A stretch of 64,000 nt of DNA, taken from Petunia secreta. Taxonomy: Eukaryota; Streptophyta; Magnoliopsida; Solanales; Solanaceae. Below are positions 22,401-34,621 of the stretch, piece by piece. The notes beneath the pieces are model-generated. The model saw only the letters and a list, made by a program, of their open reading frames with translations. It did not search any database and was not told the DNA's origin. The stretch covers positions 2,480,001-2,544,000 of the forward strand of contig JARKIP010000042.1 of NCBI GenBank assembly GCA_029990175.1. The letters are read 5' to 3'. The first letter of the stretch is position 1; every line of letters starts with the position of its first letter. A program made the translations under genes and the position numbers.

Positions 22401-23567
22401 TCTTTATAGGAAAAACTAGTTCGAAACCAGCTTGGCTAAAATTTTTCCAACGTTTTTGGTCAATGCGGATTTTGGTAGTGATGCTCCTTTAATTTTGCCA
22501 TTTTTTAGCGTTTGGTTGGCCTTTTGTTTTCAATTTTCCTCACCATCTTTCCTCTAGTTGGCTGTCTAGCCAAGTTATTTGTTGATCTTGTTTTGCAAAG
22601 TTTACGTCGAGTCACGAAAATCCAGCCTCCATCATCTGGTTGATCAACTTTTTCTCCATCCACCTTCAATAATCCATCTTCAAAAGTGGAATGACTTGGC
22701 ATAGGACAAGATAGTGGTTCATTTAAAGCACTGCATATCATAATTGTATCGAATGAACCAAAAGTGATGCAGACTTGGTTTGCACTTACCTTCTCATCTT
22801 CAAGTTCAATATTTCCTTCACGGGCCAACTCAATGACTTTATCCTTGAAGACAAAGCAGTTCTCAATTGGGTGACTGAGTAAACGGTGATACTAATAGTA
22901 ATTTGGTTCATCGGTCCTCCCTGCTTCATTCGACCGCTTCTTCTCTATTAACTCGAGAAGCTTCAACCTCAGGAGTTCATCAAAGATTGCCGAAACATCA
23001 AAATCTATGAAAATGTATTCCTTCTCTTGCATTTCCTTCAAATTCAGCTTTCAGTTTGGCTTGTCTTCCAAGGAAGTTGTCTTTACACTTTGTTTTTTGC
23101 TTACTTTTACGGTGAACTTTACAAGCGTAGCATTGACATACATGGATTCCTTGCTTTCAGCCTTAGGCATGAGCTTGCTCCACCTTTTTGTTTCTTTCTT
23201 GTCCCTATGCTTGCAAGGCTCTTGGATAGGAAGCACTTCATTTCCTACGGAGGCCATGCTCAACTCCATGTCGTGGGCATGAGCCGCTAGCTCTTCAAAT
23301 GACCTTGGCTTAATTCCTCGCAAAATATAGCAAGTCCCTAATGCATTCATTGGATGCACATTTCTTTGACGGAAGTTTCACTGAGTCTATCCTTGCAACT
23401 GCGACTTGCATTCCTTCATTAATTTATAAAGTCAATCGCAGGTTCATCTTTACGTTGACGAGTACTTGTAAGTTCCACCATACTCACAGTATGCCTTATG
23501 CTATAAAAGCGATTTAAGAACTCTTGTTGTAGTTGATCCTAACTATCAATGGATCCAGCCTCGAGAT
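22400..23567 (-). pseudogene. Element D gag, downstream half
   Basis: On the minus strand, starting at the edge of element C, the gag core reads EAGSIDS, then QQEFLNRFYSIRHTVSMVEL and QRKDEPAIDFIN. These are followed by LGTCYILRGIKPRSFEELAA (23330), HPIENCFVFKDKVIELAREG (22850) and DGGWIFVTRRKLCKTR (22620). This series is the familiar gag of a common plant Ty3-gypsy group. Stops interrupt it. Its upstream half lies 37.7 kb away at 61295-61935, because element C inserted within this gene. Confidence 0.85.
23563..23567. repeat. Element C target-site duplication, left
   Basis: GAGAT immediately before the TGTTGACAC start of the 5' LTR. An identical GAGAT follows the end of the 3' LTR at 61295-61299. 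Five bp is the usual length for Ty3-gypsy integration. Confidence 0.93.
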
Positions 23568-23942
23568 TGTTGACACTCAATTTTGTCCCTCTTTTTTCTA
23601 TAAATTGGCTATATTAACCTAAAGGTGCGATATTTACTATTTGATAAAATGTGCATTAGGAAGCATGCATTTACGTGTGTTACCCTCTACTTATATATTA
23701 CATACTTAAATATGGCGGTATTATGTAATTTTGCATTATTTAGGCTATTTATCAAAATATGGTTGTTTGTGTAATCTCAGTGAAATTATAGTATTTAATA
23801 AATAATTGTGGCTTTTTGTGCAATTTTAAGTGCATTTGTAGTATTTTATAAATATTTGTAGTTATTTACACGTAATTAATTTAATTTGTATCCCAATTTC
23901 CTATATGTGCGCATTTTACTTTTCTGTTCATTTTGTTCTATA

Positions 23943-23975
<33 letters not shown>
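23568..23975 (+). repeat. Element C 5' LTR, left part
   Basis: Begins TGTTGACACTCAATTTT. From 23621 it matches the 3' LTR from 58240, up to the TA microsatellite where the viral cluster starts. It resumes at 48258. Confidence 0.92.
23947..23975. repeat. TA microsatellite at the left edge of the viral cluster
   Basis: About 14 TA units directly abutting pararetroviral sequence. The uninterrupted counterpart in the 3' LTR (about 58567-58577) has a short TA tract at the same place. Confidence 0.9.
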
Positions 23976-23976
<1 letters not shown>

Positions 23977-25007
23977 CGCTGCTACTATTTTTTTCAAAAT
24001 TTGATTAAAAATCAGGTTTTTGGCTAATTCAAATTGATCCAAGAGATCGGTATAAAACTGCTTTTACTGTTCCCTTTGGACAATATGAATGGAATGTAAT
24101 GCCATTCGGATTAAAAAATGCTCCTTCAGAATTTCAAAGAATTATGAATGACGTTTTTAATCCTTTTTCAAAATTTATTATCGTTTACATTGATGATGTC
24201 TTAGTATTTTCTACTAGCATCGATCAACATTTTAAACATTTGAGAATCTTCTTTAATACCATTAAAGAAAATGGCTTAGTTCTTTCAAAAACTAAGTATA
24301 GTCTTTTTCAAATTAATATACGATTTTTAGGTCACAATATCCAACAAGGAACTATTGTCCCCATCCAGAGATCAATTCAGTTTGCTGATAAGTTCCCTGA
24401 TCAAATCTTAGATAAAACCCAGCTTCAAAGATTTTTAGGTTGTGTTAATTATGTATCTGATTTTATTCCAGGCATTAACAATTTGCTAAAACCTCTCCAT
24501 AATAGACTGAAAAAGCCTCCTCCTCCATGGACTAATGTTCATACCAACGTTGTCCAGCAAATAAAATTAAAAGTTAAACATCTTCCTTGTTTATCTCTCC
24601 CTGATCCTTCTGCATTCAAAATTGTTGAAACAGATGCATCAGACATTGGTTATGGTGGCATATTAAAACAAAAGAAAGATGGCAAAGAACATATCATTGC
24701 ATTTGCATCAAAGCATTGGAATAATGCTCAACAAAATTATCCTACAATTAAAAAAGAAATTTTAGCAATTGTTTTATGCATTTCTAAATTTCAAGCTGAT
24801 TTACTAAACCAAAAATTCCTTTTGAAAATTGATTGTAAAGCTGCAAAATCTGTTTTACAAAAAGATGTACAAAACCATGCATCAAAACATATATTTGCCA
24901 GATGGCAAGCTATTTTATCTATTTTTGATTTTGATATAGAATATATCAAAGGGAGCTCAAACTCTATTCCAGATTTTCTCACTCGAGAATTCTTGCAGGG
25001 AAGATAA
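23974..25007 (+). pseudogene. EPRV copy 1: RT (5'-truncated) and RNase H
   Basis: Viral sequence starts inside RT at TTACGCTGCTAC. From 24099 a 302-codon frame is open to TAA at 25005-25007. RT palm MPFGLKNAPSEFQRIMNDVF and the catalytic YIDD box (about residues 30-34 of this frame) are intact. RNase H follows, with VETDASDIGYGG, IIAFASKHWNNAQQNYPTIK and a DFLTREFLQGR end. Unlike later copies, it keeps an 87-bp segment in the thumb/connection (near LHNRLKKPPPPWTNV). A frame change and a stop lie upstream of 24099. Fingers, protease and coat regions are missing. Confidence 0.93.
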
Positions 25008-25008
25008 T

Positions 25009-26574
25009 ATGCCCAGAAAAAAGAAGGAAGAACTCCCAGCACTTCCTCCTCCAGAGGAAAACAAACAAGATAAAGCTGTCTCTCAACAGCAAACAATTTC
25101 AGTTGCTTCCAAGCAACTTTCAAAAGATGTGGTTGACCCAAATCAGCCAAGATATCAAACTCCAGCAGAATATGCTATGAAGGGATTACACCCATCATAT
25201 CTCCTGGAAAAGGCAGAACCAATTTCAATTGAAAGCCCGAAAAAATGGGCAGATTTAGTTGAAGAAGAAGAAAATCAACTTGCACAAACATCATCTGACT
25301 CCTGGTCAGATACAGACTTCTTAAATTGGTGTAAGCTTATGGAAATTAAAGCAACCATAAGTGATCCTAAAATAAGAAAACAATTTATTGTATTTAAAAA
25401 TTTATGTTCCACTGTGGCGGCCTCAGGCCACGCATCTTCTTCTTCCTCTGTGGCTGCTAAAAGCACCACACAGACACCAGTGGTGGCCAAAAGCCCCAAC
25501 ACACAGAGCAAAAGCACGGTGTATTCAGCACCAAAACAGGCACTTTCTTCACCAGTGCCACAACCAATTTCTTCATTCAAAAGTTCCTCCCCTGAGGAAC
25601 CAACCTACTTTAAAAATGACAATGTCTATCCTCTTACCCAAATTGAGCCAGAATTTTGGCATTCAAACCCTCAAGAAGTAGCTAGTCAGATGCTTAGCTC
25701 ATCAGCAAATTTCATACAAAAAACTCCTGACCATACTCAGAAATTTTATGAATTTATCCTTGCGGATACCAAATCTTGCTTATTCAAACCCTACAAAGAT
25801 AAGCAAACCCAGGGATATGTTACCCATACAACGGTGTGGATTAATAAAATAATCTCGCCGAAAGAATGGGGGACACATCCAACCAAATATAAAAAACTTT
25901 CCCAACCTTTTCGACCTCAATATTTTAATTATTACGACTGCAAGGCTACTTGGATGAACGCCTTCACTTTTCAAAATCACTTAGGAAAACACTCTTGGTT
26001 TATCCTTTGGGGTAAACAATTAGTCTCTGAATTTCCTCAGTGGTTCATACATCAATGGTGGCCTGTATATGGACACAAGATTGAAATCCTTCCCCCTTTG
26101 GTTAAAGAAGGATATGAATACTTCAGTACTAGGTTCTTTAGTCAACAACAAATACCTGTGCTACTCCAATTTTTCCATAGATTCCACCTTCCGTGGATCT
26201 ATTCCCAAAAATTTTCATTTCATAAGCCAGAAGGACACAAAGGACTACCATGGTTAGCCCTTCAAGGTCACACAAAATGGTACAAGAACTGGAATCCTTC
26301 CGAAGCCTATGTTCCGGCTTTAGAAAAATGGTTCCTAGAGAATCCAAAGTATTTGTCTCCAACAGATGCTGCCCAATACTCATTTTTTCAACAAAAATCA
26401 ATAGCAGCTGCACAGTTAGCCAGCTCTAGCAATAAAGGAGATTTCATTGAACAAATGGAATTAATCCTGCAACAACTTAAAGCTGGATCCTCCAGCCAGA
26501 AGTCTCAACCATCTTCAGAAGAAGAAGAAGAAGACGAAGAAGAAGACCCTGATTATGACTTAGTAGAGGAATAA
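25009..26574 (+). CDS. EPRV copy 1: downstream ORF, TAV/inclusion-body-like, intact frame
   Basis: A 521-codon frame starting one base after the polyprotein stop (TAATATG), a spacing suited to reinitiation or coupled translation. The N-terminus is basic (MPRKKKEELP). A Ser/Thr-rich linker lies at residues 135-200. The central part is rich in aromatic residues (WFIHQWWPVYGHKIEILPPL, LLQFFHRFHLPWIYSQKF) and the C-terminus is strongly acidic (EEEEEDEEEDPDYD). By position it corresponds to the transactivator/inclusion-body protein that ends many caulimovirid genomes. I recognise it as an EPRV-type protein, but the TAV role is inferred from position. It may not be expressed. Confidence 0.7.
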   Translation: MPRKKKEELPALPPPEENKQDKAVSQQQTISVASKQLSKDVVDPNQPRYQTPAEYAMKGLHPSYLLEKAEPISIESPKKWADLVEEEENQLAQTSSDSWSDTDFLNWCKLMEIKATISDPKIRKQFIVFKNLCSTVAASGHASSSSSVAAKSTTQTPVVAKSPNTQSKSTVYSAPKQALSSPVPQPISSFKSSSPEEPTYFKNDNVYPLTQIEPEFWHSNPQEVASQMLSSSANFIQKTPDHTQKFYEFILADTKSCLFKPYKDKQTQGYVTHTTVWINKIISPKEWGTHPTKYKKLSQPFRPQYFNYYDCKATWMNAFTFQNHLGKHSWFILWGKQLVSEFPQWFIHQWWPVYGHKIEILPPLVKEGYEYFSTRFFSQQQIPVLLQFFHRFHLPWIYSQKFSFHKPEGHKGLPWLALQGHTKWYKNWNPSEAYVPALEKWFLENPKYLSPTDAAQYSFFQQKSIAAAQLASSSNKGDFIEQMELILQQLKAGSSSQKSQPSSEEEEEDEEEDPDYDLVEE

Positions 26575-27177
26575 TCAAAATGCGCAAGCATAACATCAAG
26601 GTGTCATCATTTTTGATGCACACAAATTATTACATCAGCATGACAAAACATGACATCAACTAAAGCTGACATCATTCATGACCTCAGCAAGAATTAGCAA
26701 GATAAAGTTGACATCATCCATGACATCAACAAGCATTAGCCAGAGTTGACATCATCCATGATCTTGTATTTAGATCTATAAGACATGAACTTTTACATAC
26801 ACTTTTACTAAATTTACTTATGTATCACGGATATTCTTAACTAATGGCACTGTGATCCTTCCGGATCTACACTGTAAGTAGTGTTCTTGAGCAAAATGGC
26901 TAGGTTGCCAAAGAAAATTACTCAGTAGGCTTACAGATGGTTATTGATAACCTTTGGGTCATTAGTCAAGATACTCTTTTAAACATAAGCTAATTTAATT
27001 TTTGTGTATTAAAGAAAACATGTACTTGTATTTCTAACTTCTAAATCTAATTTTTCCTCATACTATTGAGTTAAGAACTTGAATACTATCCTTATGGAAC
27101 CCGTTGGTCTCTAGATCCAAGAACAGGAAGCATTTAAGTTATAATTTTTTTTTTAAATCTTCTGTGCAGATCTTACT
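26575..27177 (+). promoter_or_regulatory. EPRV intergenic region, copy 1/2
   Basis: It starts with several TGACATCA-like motifs (26600-26760), then diverges from the terminal copy after GTTGACATCATCCATGA. The TATAAATA box, most of the leader and the tRNA-Met primer site seen at 47781-48155 are absent. A weak CTATAAGA lies at about 26776. The rest is leader-like DNA up to the first ATG of the next movement-protein frame, with a T run before CTGTGCAGATCTTACT. Confidence 0.7.
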
Positions 27178-28020
27178 ATGGCATTCTTCCATCCTTTCTC
27201 TTCGTCCACTAAAAATTCTTTTCCTCCCTCTTCTAGATCTACATCCTCCTCTTCCTCTTCAAATTCTAAACTCAAAGAAGAGGTTAGTTTTACTGATTTA
27301 CAACAATCAATTGACGACTGGAAAATTCCTAAACATCCTCAGTCTACAATTTATAAGTCTAGATGAAATTTGACAAGTGACTACCACATTTCAACCATCG
27401 AACAAACTATTCCTCTTGAGTAAGATCATGACGACATCAAGCTTTTAAACCCAAAATCTATAGAAAAATATAGAAAAAAGTACAACTATCTTCATTTTGG
27501 TTTAGTACAAATTGCAGCTAAACCTCTTTCCAGAGAAAGACTAGATACATCTCTCCTCCTTTGCCTTAGGGATTCTAGATTTCTAGACTTCAATGATTCT
27601 CTTCTAGGAATGGTAGAAACCAGTCTTTGTAATGGACCAATTTATTTTGACTGCTTTCCCAACTTTACTGTATCCCTTAAAGATAGGAATATACTAGACT
27701 CCTTGACATTAAATGTCAAGACATCCAATTATAAAACCAAAACTGGATCTCTTCCAGTTGCAATTATCTATAGAATCCAATACAAAGCTATGAATTCAGC
27801 TTTCAATTCTGGAGCCATGAAAACACTTCACAAAGGAGAAACTGTTCTCTTCCAAACAGATCTTCAAAGATCCCATTTGTCAGTTCCAAGACCTATATCT
27901 TGGAATCAAGTTTCTTTACCTCAAAATTGGCTTTTGCAAGATGCTACCCCAGCCCAGAAGCCAGAAAATACAAATGTATCCCAGATCCAACAGTTTCCTT
28001 CAGGATCTGTAACTATTTCC
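27178..28020 (+). pseudogene. EPRV copy 2: movement protein region
   Basis: ATG at 27178 opens a Ser-rich N-terminus (MAFFHPFSSSTKNSFPPSSR). The 30K-superfamily movement-protein core follows at about residues 100-200: YNYLHFGLVQIAAKPLSR, LLLCLRDSRFLDFNDSLLGM and GPIYFDCFPNFTVSLKD. Such proteins carry virus between cells through plasmodesmata. In-frame stops TGA 27364-27366 and TAA 27421-27423 are private to this copy. The frame continues without a boundary into the coat-protein part. Confidence 0.82.
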
Positions 28021-30060
28021 TTCCGAAGGTCTCATAGTCAAAGAATACCTTCCACGCCTTTAGCACAGTCTGAGACCCAATCTGCTAGACATTCTGTCTC
28101 CTCATTTCCTTCTAGAATCGAAACCGTTAACTTCGAATCTAGGATTCCTCAAGCAGAATACTCAGTGGAAACACCTCCAACTGAAGTTAACTTTGAAAGA
28201 CCTCAGTCTCCTACATATTCATCTCTAGGTGCTGAATTAGGTGTTTTAGAAAAATATTTTCAAATTGATAAAGAAAAACTCAGGACTGAATTTTACTCTC
28301 CTGAAAACCTTTTTAAGAGAACATGGTTTTTTAACAACTTTCAAGGAAATGAAAGAAAAAATCTTCAAAAAATTTATTATGAATCTTTGGACTCGATTCA
28401 AGAGCAAATTGATTTCTTTGAGTAGTTTGAAGCCTATGCTGAATACCACCATATAGAATTTCCTTTTTCTAAATCTATTAATGTTTCAAAAATTTGGAAA
28501 ACTTCAACAGGAGAAGAAGTCATCTCTGAACTTCCTCCACCACAAGGATTTTCAACAAATCATGGCAAAATCCAAGTGCTTGCTACTCCTTTCAAAGTAA
28601 AACCTGAGAGTGAACCTTTCACAAGCAAAGATATTAAAAATATCTGTGAACAAAATAATTATACAAACAAGTATTTACAAACTCTTGGTGAATATTTGGT
28701 TTCGAAACCATCTTTTTCAGCATCTACTAGTTCTAAGCCAGTCGAAACATCTTCAATTCCACTATTTAAACCTTATGAGATTCCTAGAACTTTTGCTAAT
28801 GAACTCCAGAGTCACCAATCTAAAAGTTTCCCTCAACTTTCTGACCTTCAACGTAGAATCTCTGACATAGAAAAAACCTTTGTCATTCAAGACTCTGCAA
28901 CCAAAGAGTCTATGGTTAAAGATGCTTCTATAGGTGTTCTTCGTGAGGTAGATACAGATCGAGAATCCCAAACACATTCTGATCAATTTCATCCTGATCC
29001 TTCTCTAGAAGTTGCTCCTCTTAGAACAGGATCCTTCAACTGGCGACAACCCCAAAAACTCTATTACCCTAGAGCTACGCATCCTGACATGATTTTAGAA
29101 GAAAAACCTAGCGTCATGCAGAACAATTACAATGCCAACAACATCTATGAGTGGAACATAGATGGTTGCTCCGAATACAATATTTTGTCCAAATTGCAGC
29201 AGATGACTATGGTAGTCACTGCATATAGAACTTCTCATAACTGTAGTGACCAGCTTACTACCCACATATTAGTAGCAGGTTTTACAGGTCAACTTAAGGG
29301 ATGGTGGGATACCCATCTTAGTGAGGAAGATCATCAAAAGATCTTCTACAGCGTTAGAATTGATCCAACAGGGGAACCAATCCTGAAAGATGGCCAAGCG
29401 ATTCCTGATTCAACCAACACCCTAATTTACACGATTATCAAAACTTTCATAGGCAGTCCAGGTATTTTCAGAGAAAGATCTTCTGAAATACTTAACAATC
29501 TTAAGTGTAAAACACTCTCTGATTTTAGGTGGTATAAAGATTCCTTTCTTACCAGGATATATGAAAAACCAGATGGAAACCTCCCATATTGGAAAGAAAA
29601 ATTCCTAGATGGCCTGCCTAAGTCTCTTAGAGATTTAGTCAAAGAGGAACTCCAAAGTCAATACACTGGTGATATTATGCCTTATGAATAAATCACCTAT
29701 GGTCAACTTACCAGTCTTATTCAACAAGTTGCTCTCAAAATCTGTCGTCAAAATAAGATATTGAGACAATTAGCCAAAGATAGAGCTCAAACTCGCAGAG
29801 ATTTAGGAAGTTTCTGTGAACAATTTGGTATCCCTCCTTGTGCGAATAAGCCTCATAAAAGACGAAAGGCTAAAGATAAGGAGGCCGTCCCAAGAAATAG
29901 ACCTTCTGCACCCAACAACAGAAAAACAAAACCTTCCTACTCCAAAAACAAAGCTCCACCAGCTCTACCCAATAAACCTAAAGCACCAGGTTTCAAACCT
30001 CCAAATTCTGACAAATGTTACAGATGTAACAGAACTGGACATATCGCCAAATACTGCTAA
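28021..30060 (+). pseudogene. EPRV copy 2: coat protein with zinc knuckle
   Basis: Same frame as the movement protein. After a linker the capsid core shows NANNIYEWNIDGCSEYNIL, VAGFTGQLKGWWDTHLSEED and PYWKEKFLDGLPKSLRDLVK (about 29130-29640). A Lys/Pro-rich basic stretch follows, and then the nucleic-acid-binding knuckle CYRCNRTGHIAKYC at 30016-30057. Stops: TAG 28423-28425 (private to this copy), TAA 29689-29691 and TAA 30058-30060 (both present in every copy). The last falls right after the knuckle. The coat protein packages viral DNA; this one cannot be made whole. Confidence 0.87.
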
Positions 30061-31664
30061 TTAGCTAATAAAGTTAGAAACCTTGAACTAGATGAGTTTA
30101 TTCTTAACCAAATAGAACAACTCCTACTAGAAGATAGTGATGCTTCTGATATTGCTGATGATGAACTTGAACAGCAATTCAACCAACTTGAAGATGATGA
30201 TGTACAATCATCTCCGTCCGAATCTAGCCAAGAAGACCAAAATAGCCAACCCGAGATTAATGTTCTCTCTAAAGAACAAGATCTCCTCCTTGAGCTTATT
30301 AGTAATCTTGAGAATTCTGACCAAAAGAAACATTATCTAGAGCAGTTCAAACGAACCATAGATAAGCCTTCCACATCTTCAAGTACCTTTCCAAATCACC
30401 CTCACATAGCTAATACTTACAATATTACTGACATTCTTAATAGGTTTCCTTCACAGAAACCCAAGACCATAACTATCCAGGATCTACAAACGGAGATAGC
30501 ACTCCTCAAGGAAGAAATTCGTGAAATTAGAGCAAAACAAGACATAGATCGCCTTGTTCTCCAACAGCTTTCTACCCAGCCCGAACAGCCTAGACAGACA
30601 GAAACCAAACCAGTTGATCAGGAAGATTTAATCAACTACCTCTCTAGACTTTCCATCCAGAAATGGCATATTAGGGTTACCCTAGTTATCAATAAGTCCT
30701 TCACTTTAGATATAGTCGCCTTATTTGATACAGGTGCGGATCTCAATTGTATACAAGAAGGACTTATCCCAACAAAATACTTTGAGAAAACCAAAGAAGC
30801 CCTTAGAGCAGCCAATGGCAAAAAATTAGGAATTAGCTTCAAACTCTCTGATGTTGAAGTAAGAACTTCCTTGGAAAATTCTTCTTTGTCAGTCTCAACT
30901 TCTTTCTTGTTAGTAAAAGACCTTACTAACTCAGTCATATTAGGCACCCCTTTTATCCAAGAAATCATGCCTTTTATGGTCACTAACCAAGGCATTCAAA
31001 TTGAGTGCATAGGAAATAAGATACTCCTCCCTTTTGATAAACCTCCTATCAGAAAGGTCTTGTCTACTTTGAAACATAAGGAAGCCCAAATCAATTTCCT
31101 CAAAGAAGAAGTAGCATTTCAAAGGCTACAACAACAGCTTCAAGATCCTTCTCTTCAGTCTAAAGTTAAAACTTTAGAAGCCAAAATCCAAAAAGATCTC
31201 TGTGCTGATTTACCAACAGCCTTTTGGAATCGAAAGAAACACATAGTCAGACTTCCTTATGAACCTGACTTCGATGAAAAAACCATTCCTACTAAAGCTC
31301 GTCCTATCCAGATGAATCACGAGTTAACAATCCATTGCCAAAGTGAGATCAAAGATCTTCTTGACAAACACATTATCTCTCCCAGTAAATCCCCTTGGAG
31401 TTGTGCTGCTTTTTATTTTAATAAAAACTCAGAAATTGAGTGAGGTATCCCTCGTTTAGTCATTAATTACAAACCTTTGAATACAGCTCTCCGTTAGATT
31501 AGATACCTATCCCAAACAAAAAGGATTTACTTCAGCGGCTTTACGCTGCTACTATTTTTTCAAAATTTGATTTAAAATCAGGTTTTTGACAAATTCAAAT
31601 TGATCCAAGAGATCGGTATAAAACTGCTTTTACTGTTCCCTTTGGACAATATGAATGGAATGTA
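30061..31664 (+). pseudogene. EPRV copy 2: protease and RT N-terminal region
   Basis: The frame continues through an acidic segment (EQLLLEDSDASDIADDELEQ) and a coiled-coil-like stretch (LQTEIALLKEEIREIRAK). The pepsin-type protease follows, with ALFDTGADLNCIQEG near 30720 and SVILGTPFIQEI near 30940. A second coiled-coil-like linker and the RT fingers (KARPIQMNHELTIHCQSEIK, SPSKSPWSCAAFY) come next. Stops TGA 31441-31443 and TAG near 31494 recur in every copy. A frame change near 31540-31560 and a TGA near 31588 separate this from the RT palm. Confidence 0.85.
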
Positions 31665-32485
31665 ATGCCATTCGGATTAAAAAATGCTCCTTCAGAATTT
31701 CAAAGAATTATGAATGACGTTTTTAATCCTTTTTCAAAATTTATTATCGTTTACATTGATGATGTCTTAGTATTTTCTACTAGCATCGATCAACATTTTA
31801 AACATTTGAGAATCTTCTTTAATACCATTAAAGAAAATGGCTTAGTTCTTTCAAAAACTAAGTATAGTCTTTTTCAAATTAATATACGATTTTTAGGTCA
31901 CAATATCCAACAAGGAACTATTGTCCCCATCCAGAGATCAATTCAGTTTGCTGATAAGTTCCCTGATCAAATCTTAGATAAAACCCAGCTTCAAAGCTTT
32001 TAGGTTGTGTTAATTATGTATCTGATTTTATTCCAGGCATTAGCAATTTGCTAGAACCTCTTCCTTGTTTATTTCTCCCTGATCCTTCTGCATTCAAAAT
32101 TGTTGAAACAGATGCATCAGACATTGGTTATGGTGGCATATTAAAACAAAAGAAAGATGGCAAAGAACATATCATTGCATTTGCATCAAAGCATTGGAAT
32201 AATGCTCAACAAAATTATCCTACAATTAAAAAAGAAATTTTAGCAATTGTTTTATGCATTTCTAAATTTCAAGCTGATTTACTAAACCAAAAATTCCTTT
32301 TGAAAATTGATTGTAAAGCTGCAAAATCTATTTTACAAAAAGATGTACAAAACCTTGCATCAAAACATATATTTGCCAGATGGCAAGCTATTTTATCTAT
32401 TTTTGATTTTGATATAGAATATATCAAAGGGAGCTCAAACTCTATTCCAGATTTTCTAACTCGAGAATTCTTGCAGGGAAGATAA
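31665..32485 (+). pseudogene. EPRV copy 2: RT palm and RNase H
   Basis: RT palm with intact YIDD, then a 1-bp deletion near 31995 (CTTCAAAGC against CTTCAAAGAT in other copies) shifts the frame. An 87-bp in-frame deletion relative to copy 1 removes part of the thumb/connection near 32055. RNase H is open from 32048 to TAA 32483-32485 and nearly identical to copy 1, with changes such as KSIL/QNLASK. Confidence 0.92.
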
Positions 32486-32486
32486 T

Positions 32487-34017
32487 ATGCCCAGAAAAAA
32501 GAAGGAAGAACTCCCAGCACTTCCTCCTCCAGAGGAAAACAAACAAGATAAAGCTGTCTCTCAACAGCAAACAATTTCAGTTGCTTGCAAGCAACTTTCA
32601 AAAGATGTGGCTGACCCAAATCAGCCAAGATATCAAACTCCAGCAGAATATGCTATGAAGGGATTACACCCATCATATCTCCTGGAAAAGGCAGAACCAA
32701 TTTCAATTGAAAGCCCGAAAGAATGGGCAGATTTAGTTGAAGAAGAAGAAAATCAACTAGCACAAACATCATCTGACTCTTGGTCAGATACAGACTTCTT
32801 AAATTGGTGTAAGCTTATGGGAATTAAAGCAACCCTAAGTGATCCTAAAATAAGAAAACAATTTATTGTATTTAAAAATTTATGTTCCACTGTGGCGGCC
32901 TCAGGCCACGCATCTTCTTCTTCCTCTGTGGCTGCTAAAAGCACCACACAGACACCAGTGGTGGCCAAAAGCCCCAACACACAGAGCACAAGCACGGTGT
33001 ATTCAGCACCAAAACAGGCACTTTCTTCACCAGTGCCACAACCAATTTCTTCATTCAAAAGTTCCTCCCCTGAGGAACCAACCTACTTTAAAAATGACAA
33101 TGTCTATCCTCTTACCCAAATTGAGCCAGAATTTTGGCATTCAAACCCTCAAGAAGTAGCTAGTCAGATGCTTAGCTCATCAGCAAATTTCATACAAAAA
33201 ACTCCTGACCATACTCAGAAATTTTATGAATTTATCCTTGCGGATACCAAATCTTGCTTATTCAAACCCTACAAAGATAAGCAAACCCAGGGATATGTTA
33301 CCCATACAACGGTGTGGATTAATAAAATAATCTCGCTGAAAGAATGGGGGACACATCCAACCAAATATAAAAAACATTCCCAACCTTTTCGACCTCAATA
33401 TTTTAATTATTACGACTGCGAGGCTGCTTGGATGAACGCCTTCACTTTTCAAAATCACTTAGGAAAACACTCTTTGTTTATCTTTTGGGGTAAACAATTA
33501 GTCTCTGAATTTCCTCAGTGGTTCATACATCAATGGTGGCCTGTATATGGACACAAGATTGAAATCCTTCCCCCTTTGGTTAAAGAAGGATATGAATACT
33601 TCAGTACTAGGTTCTTTAGTCAACAACAAATACCTGTGCTACTCCAATTTTTCCATAGATTCCACCTTCCGTGGATCTATTCCCAAAAATTTTCATTTCA
33701 TAAGGCAGAAGGACACAAAGGACTACCATGGTTAGCCCTTCAAGGTCACACAAAATGGTACAAGAACTGGAATCCTAGAGAATCCAAAGTATTTGTCTCC
33801 AACAGATGCTGCCCAATACTCATTTTTTCAACAAAAATCAATAGCAGCTGCACAGTTAGCCAGCTCTAGCAATAAAGGAGATTTCATTGAACAAATGGAA
33901 TTAATCCTGCAACAACTTAAAGCTGGATCCTCCAGCCAAAAGTCTCAACCATCTTCAGAAGAAGAAGAAGAAGAAGACGAAGAAGAAGACCCTGATTATG
34001 ACTTAGTAGAGGAATAA
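32487..34017 (+). pseudogene. EPRV copy 2: downstream ORF, frameshifted
   Basis: Same protein as 25009-26574, but a 38-bp deletion near 33777, bounded by a TCCT repeat, shifts the frame. The first part ends at 33869 after 460 codons with an unrelated tail. The original C-terminal frame, with the acidic end, is readable again from about 33793 to 34017. Confidence 0.9.
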
Positions 34018-34621
34018 TCAAAATGCGCAAGCATAACATCAAGGTGTCATCATTTTTGATGCACACAAATTATTACATCAGCATGACAAAACATGACATC
34101 AACTAAAGCTGACATCATTCATGACCTCAGCAAGAATTAGCAAGATAAAGTTGACATCATCCATGACATCAACAAGCATTATCAAGAGTTGACATCATCC
34201 ATGATCTTGTATTTAGATCTATACGACATGAACTTTTACATACACTTTTACTAAATTTACTTATGTATCAAGGATATTCTTAACTAATGGCACTGTGATC
34301 CTTCCAGATCTACACTGTAAGTAGTATTCCTGAGCAAAATGGCTAGGTTGCCAAAGAAAATTACTCAGTAGGCTTACAGATGGTTATTTATAACCTTTGG
34401 GTCATTAGTCTAGATACTCTTTTAAACATAAGCTAATTTAATTTTTGTGTATTAAAGAAAACATGTACTTATATTTCTAACTTCTAAATCTAATTTTTCC
34501 TCATACTATTGAGTTAAGAACTTGAATACTATCCTTATGGAACCCGTTGGTCTCTAGATCCAAGAACAGGAAGCATTTAAGTTATAATTTTTTTTTTTAA
34601 ATCTTCTGTGCAGATCTTACT
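34018..34621 (+). promoter_or_regulatory. EPRV intergenic region, copy 2/3
   Basis: Nearly identical to 26575-27177: TGACATCA motifs at the start, no canonical TATA box, no tRNA-Met primer site, then leader-like DNA up to the ATG at 34622. The shared internal deletion shows that both junctions descend from one rearranged unit. Confidence 0.7.

Noticed and set aside
25275..25580. Minus-strand frames repeated in each downstream viral ORF (also 32753-33058, 46254-46559)
   Set aside because: They recur only because the viral sequence is repeated; they are antisense to the conserved 521-codon frame and have no domain.
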